From positions 170,714,853-170,778,852 of the forward strand of contig NC_134950.1 in NCBI RefSeq assembly GCF_965638725.1: a stretch of 64,000 nucleotides of DNA. The letters are read 5' to 3'. A model generated the notes under the pieces. The model worked only from the letters and a program-made list of their open reading frames with translations. It had not been told where the DNA came from and made no database searches. The position numbers and the translations under genes are program-made. Source of the stretch: Aptenodytes patagonicus (taxonomy: Eukaryota; Chordata; Aves; Sphenisciformes; Spheniscidae). Below are positions 1-11,387 of this stretch, in pieces (the stretch's first letter is position 1; every line of letters starts with the position of its first letter).

Positions 1-138
1 GAATACCTGGAGTCGTGTGGTGGGGAGAGGAGAGGTGGCACCGTAGCTGCCTCTGACACCTGGGGCAGCATGCATCTTTCTTCAAGGCTCACAGACAGAT
101 TGCATGAACAGCCCTCTCCGCACAACTGTCTTTCTGTC

Positions 139-245
139 TTGGGTTTATAAAGCACGTTCAGCTGGGGTCGGCCGCAGACTACCCAGAGAGTTTAAAGTCA
201 ATAGAACCGCTAGATCCGCTCATCCAAACTCTTCTTCATCACAGG
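139..245 (+). repeat. Old interspersed repeat, copy 1 (unnamed family)
   Basis: About 107 bases that align, with roughly 70% identity judged by eye, to the reverse strand of 7033-7140. Shared blocks include gtttataaagca, cccaga..gtttaaa and a shared ctag.tc..tcatcc stretch ending in cacagg. Both copies are open in the same frame and give related peptides (VYKA...LPR.FK...TRS), so the source may once have been coding. I do not recognise the family. The segment ends in a pyrimidine-rich stretch plus cacag that resembles a splice acceptor, but the second copy has the same bases, so this is probably a property of the repeat. Confidence 0.5.
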
Positions 246-560
246 CCACAGATGACAACACTATGGAAGAACTGCAACAGCAAGATCCAGGGCCAGTGTC
301 AGATGAGCTTGAGTTTCACACTGAGCATGTCTATGGCACCCTTAGGTCTGCTATACCCCAACAGGAATAGACTGAAAACCCGTGAAAAATATTCAGCAAC
401 AGAGCCCCCTGCCACCTGAAATCAAAGGCAATGTCCAAGTGCTAGTCAGTTGCTCATCATCTCTGTCCTAAGGCATGGAGCAGAATGGCATGTTCCTTCT
501 GAAAGAAGACTGTCATTTGTTTTGATATCAAAACAAGCCTGTGCAAAGAAGGGCAAAGAA

Positions 561-1038
561 CTGTCCAGAAAAGGGCAACGAGGCTGGTGAGGGGTCTGGA
601 GAACAAGTCTGATGAGGAGCGGCTGAGGGAACTGGGGTTGTTTAGCCTGGAGAAAAGGAGGCTGAGGGGAGACCTCATCGCTCTCTACAACCACCTGAAA
701 GGAGGTTGTAGCGAGGTGGGGGTCGGTCTCTTCTCCCAAGGAACAAGCGATAGGACGAGAGGAAATGGCCTCAAGTTGCGGCAGGGGAGGTTTAGATTGG
801 ACATGAGGAAAAACTTCTTTACTGAAAGAGTGGTGAAACATTGGACCAGGCTGCCCAGGGAAGTGGTGGAGTCCCCATCCCTGGAAGTATTTAAAAGACG
901 TGTAGATGTGGTGCTTAGGGACATGGTTTAGTGGGCATGGTGGTGTTGGGTCGACGGTTGGACTCGATGATCTTAGAGGTCTTTTCCAACCTCAATGATT
1001 CTATGATTCTATGATTCTATGATTCTATGATTCTATGA
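561..1038 (+). mobile_element. CR1 LINE fragment, 5'-truncated (copy 1)
   Basis: Retrotransposon 3' end. The homology begins near 561 (gtccagaaaagggcaacgag) and carries the last ~115 codons of the CR1 reverse-transcriptase ORF in one open frame, with landmarks [20 protein letters not shown] and [18 protein letters not shown], ending at the tag stop 929-931. A ~65-base 3' UTR follows, then five tandem ATGATTCT units (995-1034). CR1 elements normally insert as 5'-truncated, dead copies like this. It encodes no catalytic residues. A nearly identical body is present in the copies at 10.7, 19.0, 38.8, 40.8 and 49.9 kb, which points to one relatively young source lineage. Confidence 0.95.
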
Positions 1039-4000
1039 AAGACTGGTAAGAAGAGCAAGGGGACCTTCACCTAGGAAAAAAGTTTGAAAGGAAACACTAA
1101 AGGAATTAAGGTTATTTTGAAACACTTAGCTCTGCGGGAAAGGCTCCATTTGGGATGCAGTGATACTGCTGGGGTACCCCAGCGATGCTGCTAGAGACTG
1201 GCATGGGAGGAGAGGAGCCAGACATTTGCAAGATGTTCACAACAACATGGAACAACACAGATAAACTGTGAGTGTGGGGTGCACATAAGCATCAACACAG
1301 TGAAGAAAAATGAAAAAAAAAGTTTATTTGAGCATGTCCCCAGTTTTAAAATTGGTACCGGCTTGAAGAGGCATGAAACTGTGCTAAACGTTCTCTGACC
1401 GCGTACAATGGACCACCAAGGTCCACATGATGGAGGATGCGGAATTTCTAGTCAAGCCACTTAATGTAAATCAACTCCATAAACTGAAAAAGAATACTAT
1501 CTTATCTCTGACAGTGGCCAGAAACAGATGCCTACAAGAAACTATAGAAACAAGGTGAGCACACGATTAAAGTCTGCAGCGCAGGAGCTTCCTAAGCTGG
1601 ATGTGGTGTCTTTCTATTTAACAGCCCTGCATGATTTTTACCTTTCCTAGGTTTGTCTACCTGTTGAAACCCTTTAAACATTTAGCATCCACACTGCCTT
1701 CGACAGCAAGTTTCATAGCTTAGCTATGCTTCATAAGAAAAATTCTCTCCTTTGGCTTCTTCTGAACCTGTTACCCAGCACTTTTATTTGATTGCAGAAG
1801 TGCTGGTAGTGCAAAAAAATAGTGCCCTAGTCACCTTCCTCGTGCCGTTGAGGATTTTATTAGCCTGCTGGAGCAGGTTCAAGCACAGCGTGTTCCACAC
1901 CTTGCCCAACTTTCCATCACCCAGCGGGCTCACAGGCAGGTTTTATGACTGTATTTCATGGTATCCTCATAAACTGGTCACACTCATGTGCAAGGAAATC
2001 CCTGGTTCTCTGGAGGGGGCTTTCTAGCTGGGACTGAGACTATGTTTGCAAAAATCCAATATGGAAAGTCAGGAGACCGGGGCTTGAGAACAGTTTTGGG
2101 TGTTGACTGTGAGAACAGAAAAAGCCACAATTGGAAAAGGCAGGACAACTCATTTATGCCTAGAACTTCATCTCTTTGAGCTCACCATAAAACTCCCACT
2201 GACCTGAGTGCTGAACAAAAGTAGTCTGAAGTTCAAAAGTGTGCATGGATTTGATTTACAGCAGGAATTCTGTCCTCATAAATAATTATGGCAATATCTC
2301 AAGTTCATGCCTCCCTTTTCTCTGTTATCCTCACCACATCAGTGGCTGGACTGCAGGGTCCCACTCCAGTGGGTGGAGGTTATTTTTCAGATGTCAAATA
2401 CATCAAAACTTCTCATCTTGTGCTATGAAATCAACGATGCGATAAATTAATTTAAACTCTTTCTGTGGCTGGAGGGAAGGAAACTGGATGAAAGAAGAAA
2501 ACAGGTCTCTGTGCTGTTGTTTTGTTTTGTGGTCGTTGAGGGTTTTATGCTTGTTTTGTACTCCCCTTCAAGATTTTAATGCAAAAGATTGAAATGTGTA
2601 GCTAGTTCATACAAAGCACATGTTTAGATAAAAGAACATACTGAATTTTTCTTTCCCTATCCTTAGTCTTTCTTCCCACTGTGGAAAGAGACAGTAAGAG
2701 CCGAAGGATTATCAGTTAGTAGCACACCAACACACACACAAAGGCAGGGTAAAATGCTGACCCCTTTTTAACACCCTTTTCAATGCCTGAAGGCCAAATC
2801 CCACATTTCCAAACATGCAGAAATCTCATGGAGGCCGCTTCTTGTAGAAGTAAATTTGAAGGAAGAACTTTGGCTTCAATCCTGTGTCCTGAAACAGGAG
2901 CTGCCATTGCTTTAGTGCTTTCTACATGTCTTGAACAGAGTTCATGCCACCTAGGATAAGAAGAGTTCTGGATATCAGTTCTGGGACAATATCTTCTGTT
3001 TTGCTGCCTGCTGGGTCCTATAGTTTCAGCAGAAGTTCGTCAAACTTGAGATTTTTGGAACAAACTATGCTGGACTCAGTGAATGAGCATGTCCTAGTGT
3101 ACTGTTGCCTGGTTAGAAAATTTCTCTGCATTTTCTATTCTCATCAGGACAGCCTTCCTCTGCCAAGTAAATACTGTACATGGGAGGCCAGCTGCTCCCT
3201 TATGGATGCTCTAGAAAAACTCCCGCTGTTTCTGTGACAGAACAAACTAAACCTACAGCAAAGAGAAATTGCATAATAGCTGTAGGTCTATTGACCGGAC
3301 AAGAACTGCCAAAGATAGCCCTATCTAAAATCTTCAGAGTATGACAATTACCCACACTTGGCAGCCTGAGATGAGGGGATCATATTTCTTCCAGACCTCC
3401 CACTAAAATATGCAGCAACCCCACACGAGGCTGTGTTTTTTATTGGGAACCCTTTGAAGCCATTCATCTTGCTACAAATGAACTCTGGCATTGTTATTCC
3501 TTGTAAAAGGACAGGGCAAGGAAGGCAAATATATTCTGACAATGACAGTGTTTCTTTATAGTTTGGCCTTATAAGCAACCTCGAGTACCAAAAAAGTCAG
3601 TCACCACCACAGTTCAGCTGTAACCGCTGTGGAAGGACCCTTTTGATAATCGTGACTATTGTGGCGATGACATTGGGAAAGTCAAGCACTTCATGGTGCG
3701 CAGGGACCTCCAGGAGCAAACAGAAGATTCTCCACCCTGCTGTAGGTGCACAATCAGAGTCGGTTACATCTCACTTCTTGGACGTCCTATATGATCAACA
3801 GAAAAAAGTGGGACGAGTCCTTGCTTTAGGAGCGCGTGCCAAGGCTCTACCAGCTCCATTGACAAATGCAGTTGCTTAGTCTTGGGAACCTAGTGATACT
3901 GGAGATGCTCCAGGGTATTCCACCCAAATTCCAGCTGCTGTTCCGAGAGGATGTAAGGCTTTCATACACACTGTGCCATATCTGCCAGTCCCATGTGGAG

Positions 4001-7000
4001 GTCTCAGATTTCCTAGGAAGTGTCAAATGCCAAAAAAATACCTATGCTTAGGGAACTGTATTGAGTCCATTCACCACACAGTAACATCTACATCTGATCT
4101 CACTTTACACTCAGTAGAAATTCAGCAAGCATCATTAATGAAGTGCACAGTGAGAGTCTCTCATTCTACATACTAGAATTATGAATACTACGTATTCTTA
4201 TTCTAGCAGTTGTCCAAACAGATCAGATAAACTGAAGGCTGTCAGTAAAGAATGTGTAGTGTGAAACAACCTTACATTGGGAATGAAGAAGGCAAGGCTT
4301 CCCCTTCTCAGGGTTTTTTTTAATTGGATTGTACATTAATCAATGTCAAGAATAACTATTGTTACATGGATTTCACACAAGGATAAAGGCCAGGATGCAA
4401 ACTGTCAGCTCTTAGCATCAGTGTTGTTCCTCTCTACGTTTTAAAGAACCTTTTAGAATTAGTAGCATCCTCTCACTTTTTCTGTGGGTTTATCATTTGA
4501 AAGCCACAACAATCAAGATTAAAAAATGAACAGAAATACTCATGCACTTAGCTTTCCCTTAAAATAAGTAGGAACCCTGATTCTTTACTGAAGTGTCTTT
4601 GTGAACCCAGCCCAGATGCACTTCAGCACCTGATCTGTCTTGTTTCAGCCGAGACAGCTTCTCCCAGACCTGACTCCATAGACCTTCCAGCTGGTCAAAG
4701 CTAGAAGGGGATCTTGGCGGGGAAGATGAAACAAAGGCTGTGTTTTGAGCACCAAACCGGTCTGGGGAGTATCAGCTGACTCTGCTTGCAAACTTATCAT
4801 CAACTTGCTACTGTGACACCCTTAATAAATGTGCCAGAGACCAAAAAGCTAACAAATATGCAAATATGACACCTCTGTGTCATCGACAGTATGTCTAACC
4901 ACGTTTGAATGATTGGTTGTTCACTGCTGACCCATGTTGTTTGCTTGTCCTAGGAGAGACTAGGAGATACTAGTCAGCAAGTCCACAGCCTTTCTGTGTC
5001 CAAAATTGTCCAGAAAGGTCCAGCTTTCCCTTAGATGAGTCACCAATCTCCCAGAAGTTCTGTTTTGGAGAAAGGGAAGCCCAGATTCTTCCACTGACTG
5101 TTGCAATTATTGGGTTTCCATTAAACCTTGTTTCAAAGGCTTAAGCCAGCATCTACTTGAAGAACATTGACTTAATCCCTCTGTGTTTCAAGTCCCCGGC
5201 TGGGGACTGAGGGTGATGTTACACTCGCTATTCAGGGATTCATCAGAGATTGTGTTTCTGAGACCACTCTCTTGCAGCACCTGACTCGGCAAAGCCACCA
5301 GGTGCTAATGCAATGCAAACAGCTCCTTGCAACAAAAATGATAAATAGTTTGTTGTCTTTCTTTCCCTTCCAAGAGCTGTTCATTCAATTCTGAATAGTT
5401 AAGTAAGAATACTTAAAAGAAACAACAGACATACATTACAACAAGAGTCAGCCAGCCATTTCAACCAAAAGGATTAATGCCAAAGCTGTCAGTCTATCAT
5501 TATTTCTCACTTGATTAATCCAAACCCCATCAAAGCCTGTTCAAAGCCTCCTACTGACTTTCATGGGGTTTGGATCAGCTGTTTTGCAATTTTCCCAAAG
5601 CAAACAAAACCAGCATGATGAAAGAAATGTGAAGAGAAAGGAAAAACACAGAGACCAAAGCTAGACATTGAGCATCTCCTAAACAGGAAGCAACTTTATC
5701 CCATGGGATCACAAAAAAGATGTCCAGAAATATGAACAAATTCCAAAAGACAGGATAGAGCCTGCAGCCCATTGACTCATAAGTGAGCAGGCCTCTGTGC
5801 AGTTCTTCCCCCATGGTAAGCACAGGGCTGATTTTCCCTAAGTGAAAGCCTGTGCTTACAGGCAGTTACCAGGATCAACTGAGGAGCTCTTAGCGCTCAA
5901 CTTCACTTGTCGTCTGGTGTCTCTGGTATAGGTCTTCTGCAGGACCCTGGTCACATCTACCAAACTTCTGTAGGCTTCTCATATACCTTGAGTATATGGA
6001 TATACCTTGGGCACAGGGACACAGGAGGCTCACTTGTTGGCAACCAAATCCCATGCCATATATGTCAGTGAGACCCATGGTAACTTCTTCTCCATCTGTT
6101 TAAGGCAACTGGTTGGGGTTGTGACCCACCAGTTCAGGAACTGCAGCCAAATGCACACACAAAGAATCGATTGCCTTTTTTTATAACAGAATAGCACCTA
6201 AACGGAGTGAATGTATCAGCTGCCCTACACAGTCCTTAATGAAAGATGGAAACCCAGCTAAAACATCATTAAAGTTTCATCTGGTCACTTTGTAGCATGA
6301 GAAGGTCACACATGTAACACAAGCTGGTTATTTTGGAACTTATTACCTAATAAAGATGACTTATGGAACTGGAATTTTGTGGTTTCTGAGGGGTCAGTGA
6401 TCATAGCCTGATAACAGTCCTTACAGGAAAAGAGAAGTGTCTCAACCTATCATTTATATCCTTGGTACTTCTGAAAGGCCTCTTGTCTCTGGCCTGGAAA
6501 GATTAATGAGAAAAATTGATTCAGAGTAGGAAAAGCAGATGAAAAATGTACATGAACTCCAGGAGGTTTTTATTAGATATCTAAAAAGGTGTGATTTCAC
6601 AAGGACAGATGGCAAACTAAAAACCAAGAGTCAAAAAATCAATATAAAATAAATGAAAAAAAGAAAACAAAGAATAGAAGTGGGAGATGTTGAAGTGCAC
6701 AGAGGTAAATAATGGAGTTTAAAAGCCTGGAGGATTCCTGTCTGAGAGGGCCTATTTCAAAGAGCTTTTAAAGTATATTTGAAGCAAAAAGTTTGTGGGT
6801 AGAAGGACTAAAGCTATGCCTAATAATATAGAAAAGACAAAGTTGCTCAGTAGAACTGTAGACAAAGTTAGAAAATATTTTGCAGTGTGAGGGAGTGAAA
6901 AAGCTTAACCTTTTCCTTTTATCAAAAAGAAGATTTGTTCTGTTGATCTTTCAACTCAAAATGAGATGCTGTTCTGCACGGCATTCACAAGGCTGTTACT

Positions 7001-7032
7001 GGACTCAGTCCAGGACGCATCAGGAGAAACTC
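1039..7032. other. Gene-free stretch, 1.0-7.0 kb
   Basis: No frame longer than about 100 codons, no exon with convincing splice sites, and no RNA gene seen. Sequence is AT-rich with ordinary short A- and T-runs (for example around 6650). No young transposon is recognisable. Confidence 0.6.
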
Positions 7033-7140
7033 TGCCCTGTGTTGAAGCAGGGTTAGGATGATTGACCTAGTGGTTCCACTGATTTTAAACCTTCTGGGCA
7101 GTTTGCAGCCTACAGTGATCAAAACTGCTTTATAAACTGA
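7033..7140 (-). repeat. Old interspersed repeat, copy 2 (unnamed family)
   Basis: Read on the minus strand, this segment aligns with 139-245 over its whole length, with substitutions spread evenly and few gaps. Conserved blocks are gtttataaagca, then ggc.gca.act.cccaga, then gtttaaa.tca, then gaacc.ctag.tc, then cttca.cacagg. The two copies lie in opposite orientation about 7 kb apart, as expected for independent insertions of an old element rather than a local tandem duplication. Family identity is unknown to me. Confidence 0.5.
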
Positions 7141-8185
7141 GAACAGGGAGATAGTCACACCTCGAGGGCGGCCCATGAACTCTGCAGATGGGACTTGAAG
7201 GAATATGGATGACCACCTGGAGAAGAAATAAGACCACAATGTAATAGGGATTTAAAGTAACTACTCACACTTCCAGTGACCAGACCAAGTGAGTACATGC
7301 AATCAGTTGTGCTGACCCACAGGAGCAGAGGCAATACCTTAAAACACAGTAATACCTTCATTTACAGCAATCTGACAGTTTCCAGGGTCCCAGAGTAGTA
7401 CCTCACTGACTGGACCATCCTTCCCCTCTTCATACATTAGCATCGATTAGTTTATCTGTCTCCCCTTTCTTCTCCAGACCAGTTTTATCTGACATAGTAT
7501 TTACACTTCCATCACAAACATTCTTTTCTCTTTAAGAAAGTGCTTGGGCTTTGTACCCGATATTCCCTTTTCTTTCTGCTCAGCGAAGAGCAGGAATGGA
7601 GCACAAGTCATATTTCACATATGCAGATGTGCTGTCTGAAAATGAAAACCATCTCACAAATAATGGCACTTTTCAATCACAATGCATTTGCACATTGGAC
7701 AAGGGACAGAAGAGTGTAGAAATAAGCGTAGAAGTTGCTTTCTGAGACCAAAACACTACAAAGTGCTCTTAAAAGTGAATCTAGCTAGAGTAGCGCTGCA
7801 GCAATCAAAAACCAGAATGTGTTTCTGAAAAGGGCAAGGCTCAACAGAAAAAGCGTATTTGTAGCTAAAGGGGCTGAATCCATACTAGCTTTACAATAAC
7901 TGGTGCAGATAGATCAGTGTCAATAGAGTGACCCAGATGTGATTCTGGATTAGCAAACTCTAGAAAGCAGTTGTGCATAAGCATTGCACACCAAACATGA
8001 AAAAACCCCATGGGAGGCCGGTATTCCAGTAGGTAGTCAGGGCACCATCTCCACTGCAATTACTAAGAGGCAGAATGGATCAAAACAAGCCACGCTGCTG
8101 TAATACACTGGTTGAGTGGATGTATCTCCTTCCTTGGCCAGCTCCTCAGGTAGAGCCTGGCAAGCCTGGAAGGATATCCCGCCAG
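7141..8185. other. Gene-free stretch between old repeat and CR1 copy 2
   Basis: Only short, unconvincing reading frames. Nothing recognisable until the CR1 homology begins near 8186. Confidence 0.55.
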
Positions 8186-8946
8186 AGGGACGGAACGCCA
8201 TCCAGAGGGACCTGGACAAGCTTGAGAAGTGGGCCCATGTGAACCTCATGAGGTTCAACAAGGCCAAGTGCAAGGTCCTGCACCTGGATCGGGGCAACCC
8301 CCGGTATCACTACAGGCTGGGGGATGAAGGGATTGAGAGCAGCCCTGCCGAGAAGGACTTGGGGGTACTGGTGGATGAAAAGCTGGACATGAGCCAGCAA
8401 TGTGCGCTCGCAGCCCAGAAGGCCAATCGTCTCCTGGGCTGCATCCAAAGCAGCGTGGCCAGCAGGTCGAGGGAGGGGATTCTGCCCCTCTGCTCTGCTC
8501 TGGGGAGACCCCCCCTGCAGTGCTGCGTCCAGCTCTGGAGCCCTCAGCATAAGAAAGACACGGACCTGTTGGAGAAGGTCCAGAGGAGGGTCACGAAAAT
8601 GATCAGGGGGCTGGAACACCTCTGCTATGGAGAAAGGCTGAGAGAGTTGGGGTTGTTCAGCCTGGAGAAGAGAAGGCTCCGGGGAGACCTTACTGCAGCC
8701 TGTCAGTACTTAAAGGGGGCTTAGAAAAAAGGTGGCGGCAAACTTTTTAGCAGGGCCTGTTGCGACAGGACAAGGGGGAATGGCTTTAAACTAAAGGGGG
8801 GTAGATTTAGACTAGACATAAGGAAGAAATTTTTTATGCTGAGGGTGGTGAAGCACTGGCCCAGGTTGCCCAGAGAGGTGGTGGCTGCCCCATCCCTGGA
8901 AACATTCCAGGTCAGGCTGGACGGGGCTCTGAGCAACCTGCTCTAG
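8186..8946 (+). pseudogene. CR1 reverse-transcriptase ORF remnant, interrupted
   Basis: C-terminal part of the CR1 ORF2 protein, downstream of the catalytic reverse-transcriptase box, which is lost by truncation. The frame is open from before 8186 to a stop at 8722-8724. Recognisable CR1 coding sequence then resumes (DRTRGNGFKL, FRLDIRKKFF, VVKHWPRLPREVV) and runs to the family stop at 8944-8946. The early stop therefore comes from a small change near the ..KGA position. An ATG at 8116 extends the open frame upstream, but that part is flanking host DNA, not CR1. Confidence 0.88.
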
Positions 8947-9042
8947 TTGAAGGTGTCCCTGCCTACGGCAGGGCAGTTGGACTAGATGACCTTTAAAGGT
9001 CCCTTCCCACCCAAACTATTCTATAATTCTATGATTCTATGA
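8186..9042 (+). mobile_element. CR1 LINE fragment of a second subfamily (copy 2)
   Basis: 5'-truncated CR1 distinct from the other six. The body encodes the same C-terminal reverse-transcriptase region (landmarks [44 protein letters not shown]) but with many differences, a different ORF terminus (L-L-stop at 8946) and a different 3' UTR (tagatgacctttaaaggtcc) before the ATTCTATG-type tail at 9019-9042. Divergence, including an early stop at 8722-8724, suggests an older insertion than the near-identical group. The 5' breakpoint is approximate, within about 25 bases. Confidence 0.93.
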
Positions 9043-10735
9043 TATAGAGAAGAAGGAGTCACCAAATACATGTTGGTGTTGTGGAATGATTCCCTAGAAG
9101 ATAATTTTGCCATGCACTGAGAAAAGGATATTTGATGATGCTCTAACTCATCACCAGTGGCAGTTGGGCCATGTGTGCCATAGGGCGAGGGAGTGCAATC
9201 AAGTGCCCTGGAATTGCTTCCCCAGCTGAGGACTGAAGCGTATTGCTCTGCTGCCTGTGTAAGCATTTACCCTCCGAGCAGTGAGAGTTCAGGCAGCAAA
9301 CAGTGAGTGTTAAAATAATACAAAGAAAGACGATATTGCAGACAATGTTTTCAAGAGCTCGCTCACTCTAAGTGATTTCATATTTGGACTTTCTGCATAA
9401 GATGTTTTAATATCTTAGGCTGAATTACCAGGCTAAGAAAGCCAGTGATCCAAATTTCTCCTAAGTCTGTGACTCAGTCTGCCCCATGGACGACATACCT
9501 CCAAAGATGTAGAGCCAGACAGAGGGAAACACTAGGTGGAAGAACTTATGTGGACTTTTGGCTGTTTGATTCTGGACCGAGGCACTGAAGAATTATCAAT
9601 TTTTAACCTTTCGCAAGAAACAGCTCTCCCTACAACATTTCTTAGTGAAGCAAAACTTTCTTTCATGTATTTCCTTCAGCTACACACTGTAGCTTCTTTC
9701 TGAATTGTGCTTTCTTTACCTCTACCCTGGATTTAACTCTAGCATCAAAAATCTGAATAACTGATTATCGTTCTCCTTCTAATAATTGGAAAAGGCTTGG
9801 TCCTTGTTTAGATTGAGAACTGGTGTGAACCCTGAGCATCATCAACAATGAGATGTTTTCAGAAGTTACCACCTTTCATGGCTGTCCATTGGTGGTTCAA
9901 AGCGCATTAACATTGGGCTAGGACCACATGTAAGTACACATGATCTGTTACAAAATCTCAAAGGCTGCTGGTAATCTCTCATTATGTGCTAATTCTACGT
10001 CTTGTGATCCTGTGGACATTTCTCTGCAGCTTCATGTTTTTGGTTATTCCTTTCTCACTGAAACAGTGCCTCACCTCATCAAACACTCCCTATTCATATA
10101 TTAAAACAAAATCTTTTTTTCTTTCCTATCTTTGAATACATCATATAAGAAAAAGCCTCCAAAGAGAGTTCAGGATGGGAAAGATGAGTCCAAGATGGCC
10201 AGAGATTTCCAGAGCTACAATAACTCCTATGAATATCTGTCATGGGTTAAAAAAAAAGTTACTTAACACTGCTGTCAGAACATGAAAAAATGAAAGCTGT
10301 TGCAAATCACCTTGAAATCACATGAATCCTCCCAGGGAGTGAGGAGGCTGGAGCTAAGAAAACATGACTTTGTTTGTCCTGCCAGTGGGGGAGTCCGTGG
10401 TGTGGGTAGGAACCACATTCAAGGCAGCTAGCGGAGACGGAGGAGTGTTTTCCTTCCTGAGCTCCTGAAACAATTCTTTGGAAGCCTTAAATGACTGGAA
10501 CAAAGTGAGTGCTCTGGTCAATGGGATTGCTGAGCTGTTTGGGTGCATTTATCCCACAGCCTGACCCTCTGCCAAGCTTTATCCTTTATCATGGCTAAGG
10601 CACAGCTGTGTAGTGAACCACAACCACATCCATACCGCCACAACTACCATTGGACTGAACTTAAGGTCTTTGAAACCGCAAACGGGCCCTCCTACCGCTT
10701 GAGCTACGTAGCAACTGAAGGCAAATATATGTAAA
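9043..10735. other. Gene-free stretch, 9.0-10.7 kb
   Basis: AT-rich unique sequence. Reading frames are short and overlap on both strands; no motif, splice pattern or repeat was recognised. Confidence 0.55.
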
Positions 10736-11296
10736 GAAGATAGACGGCAGTGTGCCCAGGTGGCCAAGAAGGCCAGTGGCATCCTGGCCTGTATCAGCAA
10801 TAGTGTGGCCAGCAGGAGGAGGGAAGTGATCGTGCCCCTGTACTCGGCACTGGTGAGGCCGCACCTCGAATACTGTGTTCAGTTTTGGGCCCCTCACGAC
10901 AAGAAGGACGTCGAGGTGCTGGAGCGTGTTCAGAGAAGGGCAACGAGGCTGGTGAGGGGTCTGGAGAACAAGTCTGATGAGGAGCGGCTGAGGGAACTGG
11001 GGTTGTTCAGCCTGGAGAAGAGGAGGCTGAGGGGAGACCTCATCGCTCTCTACAACCACCTGAAAGGAGGTTGTAGCGAGGTGGGGGTCGGTCTCTTCTC
11101 CCAAGGAACAAGCGATAGGACGAGAGGAAACGGCCTCAAGTTGTGCCAGGGGAGGTTTAGATTGGACATGAGGAAAAATGTCTTTACTGAAAGAGTGGTT
11201 AAACATTGGACCAGGCTGCCCAGGGAAGTGGTGGAGTCCCCATCCCTGGAGGTATTTAAAAGACGAGTAGATGAGGCGCTTAGGGACATGGTTTAG
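10736..11296 (+). pseudogene. CR1 reverse-transcriptase C-terminal remnant
   Basis: About 185 codons of the CR1 ORF2 C-terminus, open throughout. The first methionine in frame is at 10760 ([18 protein letters not shown]). No catalytic motif is retained. The open frame reflects recent insertion rather than function. Confidence 0.88.
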
Positions 11297-11387
11297 TGAG
11301 CATGGTGATGTGGCGTTGACGGTTGGACTCTATGATCTTAGAGGTCTTTTCCAACCTTAATGATTCTATGATTCTATGATTCTATGA
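10736..11387 (+). mobile_element. CR1 LINE fragment, 5'-truncated (copy 3)
   Basis: Homology to the younger CR1 group begins near 10736 (the cggcagtgtgcccagg block) and runs through the ORF stop at 11294-11296 to an ATGATTCT tail ending at 11387. Compared with copies 1 and 4 it keeps about 60 to 70 more codons at the 5' side (landmarks [22 protein letters not shown] and [14 protein letters not shown]). It carries no internal stop in this part. Confidence 0.95.

Noticed and set aside
104..370. 88-codon frame considered as the last exon of a host gene
   Set aside because: The splice-acceptor-like part lies in a repeat shared with 7033-7140, and I recognise no domain downstream of it.
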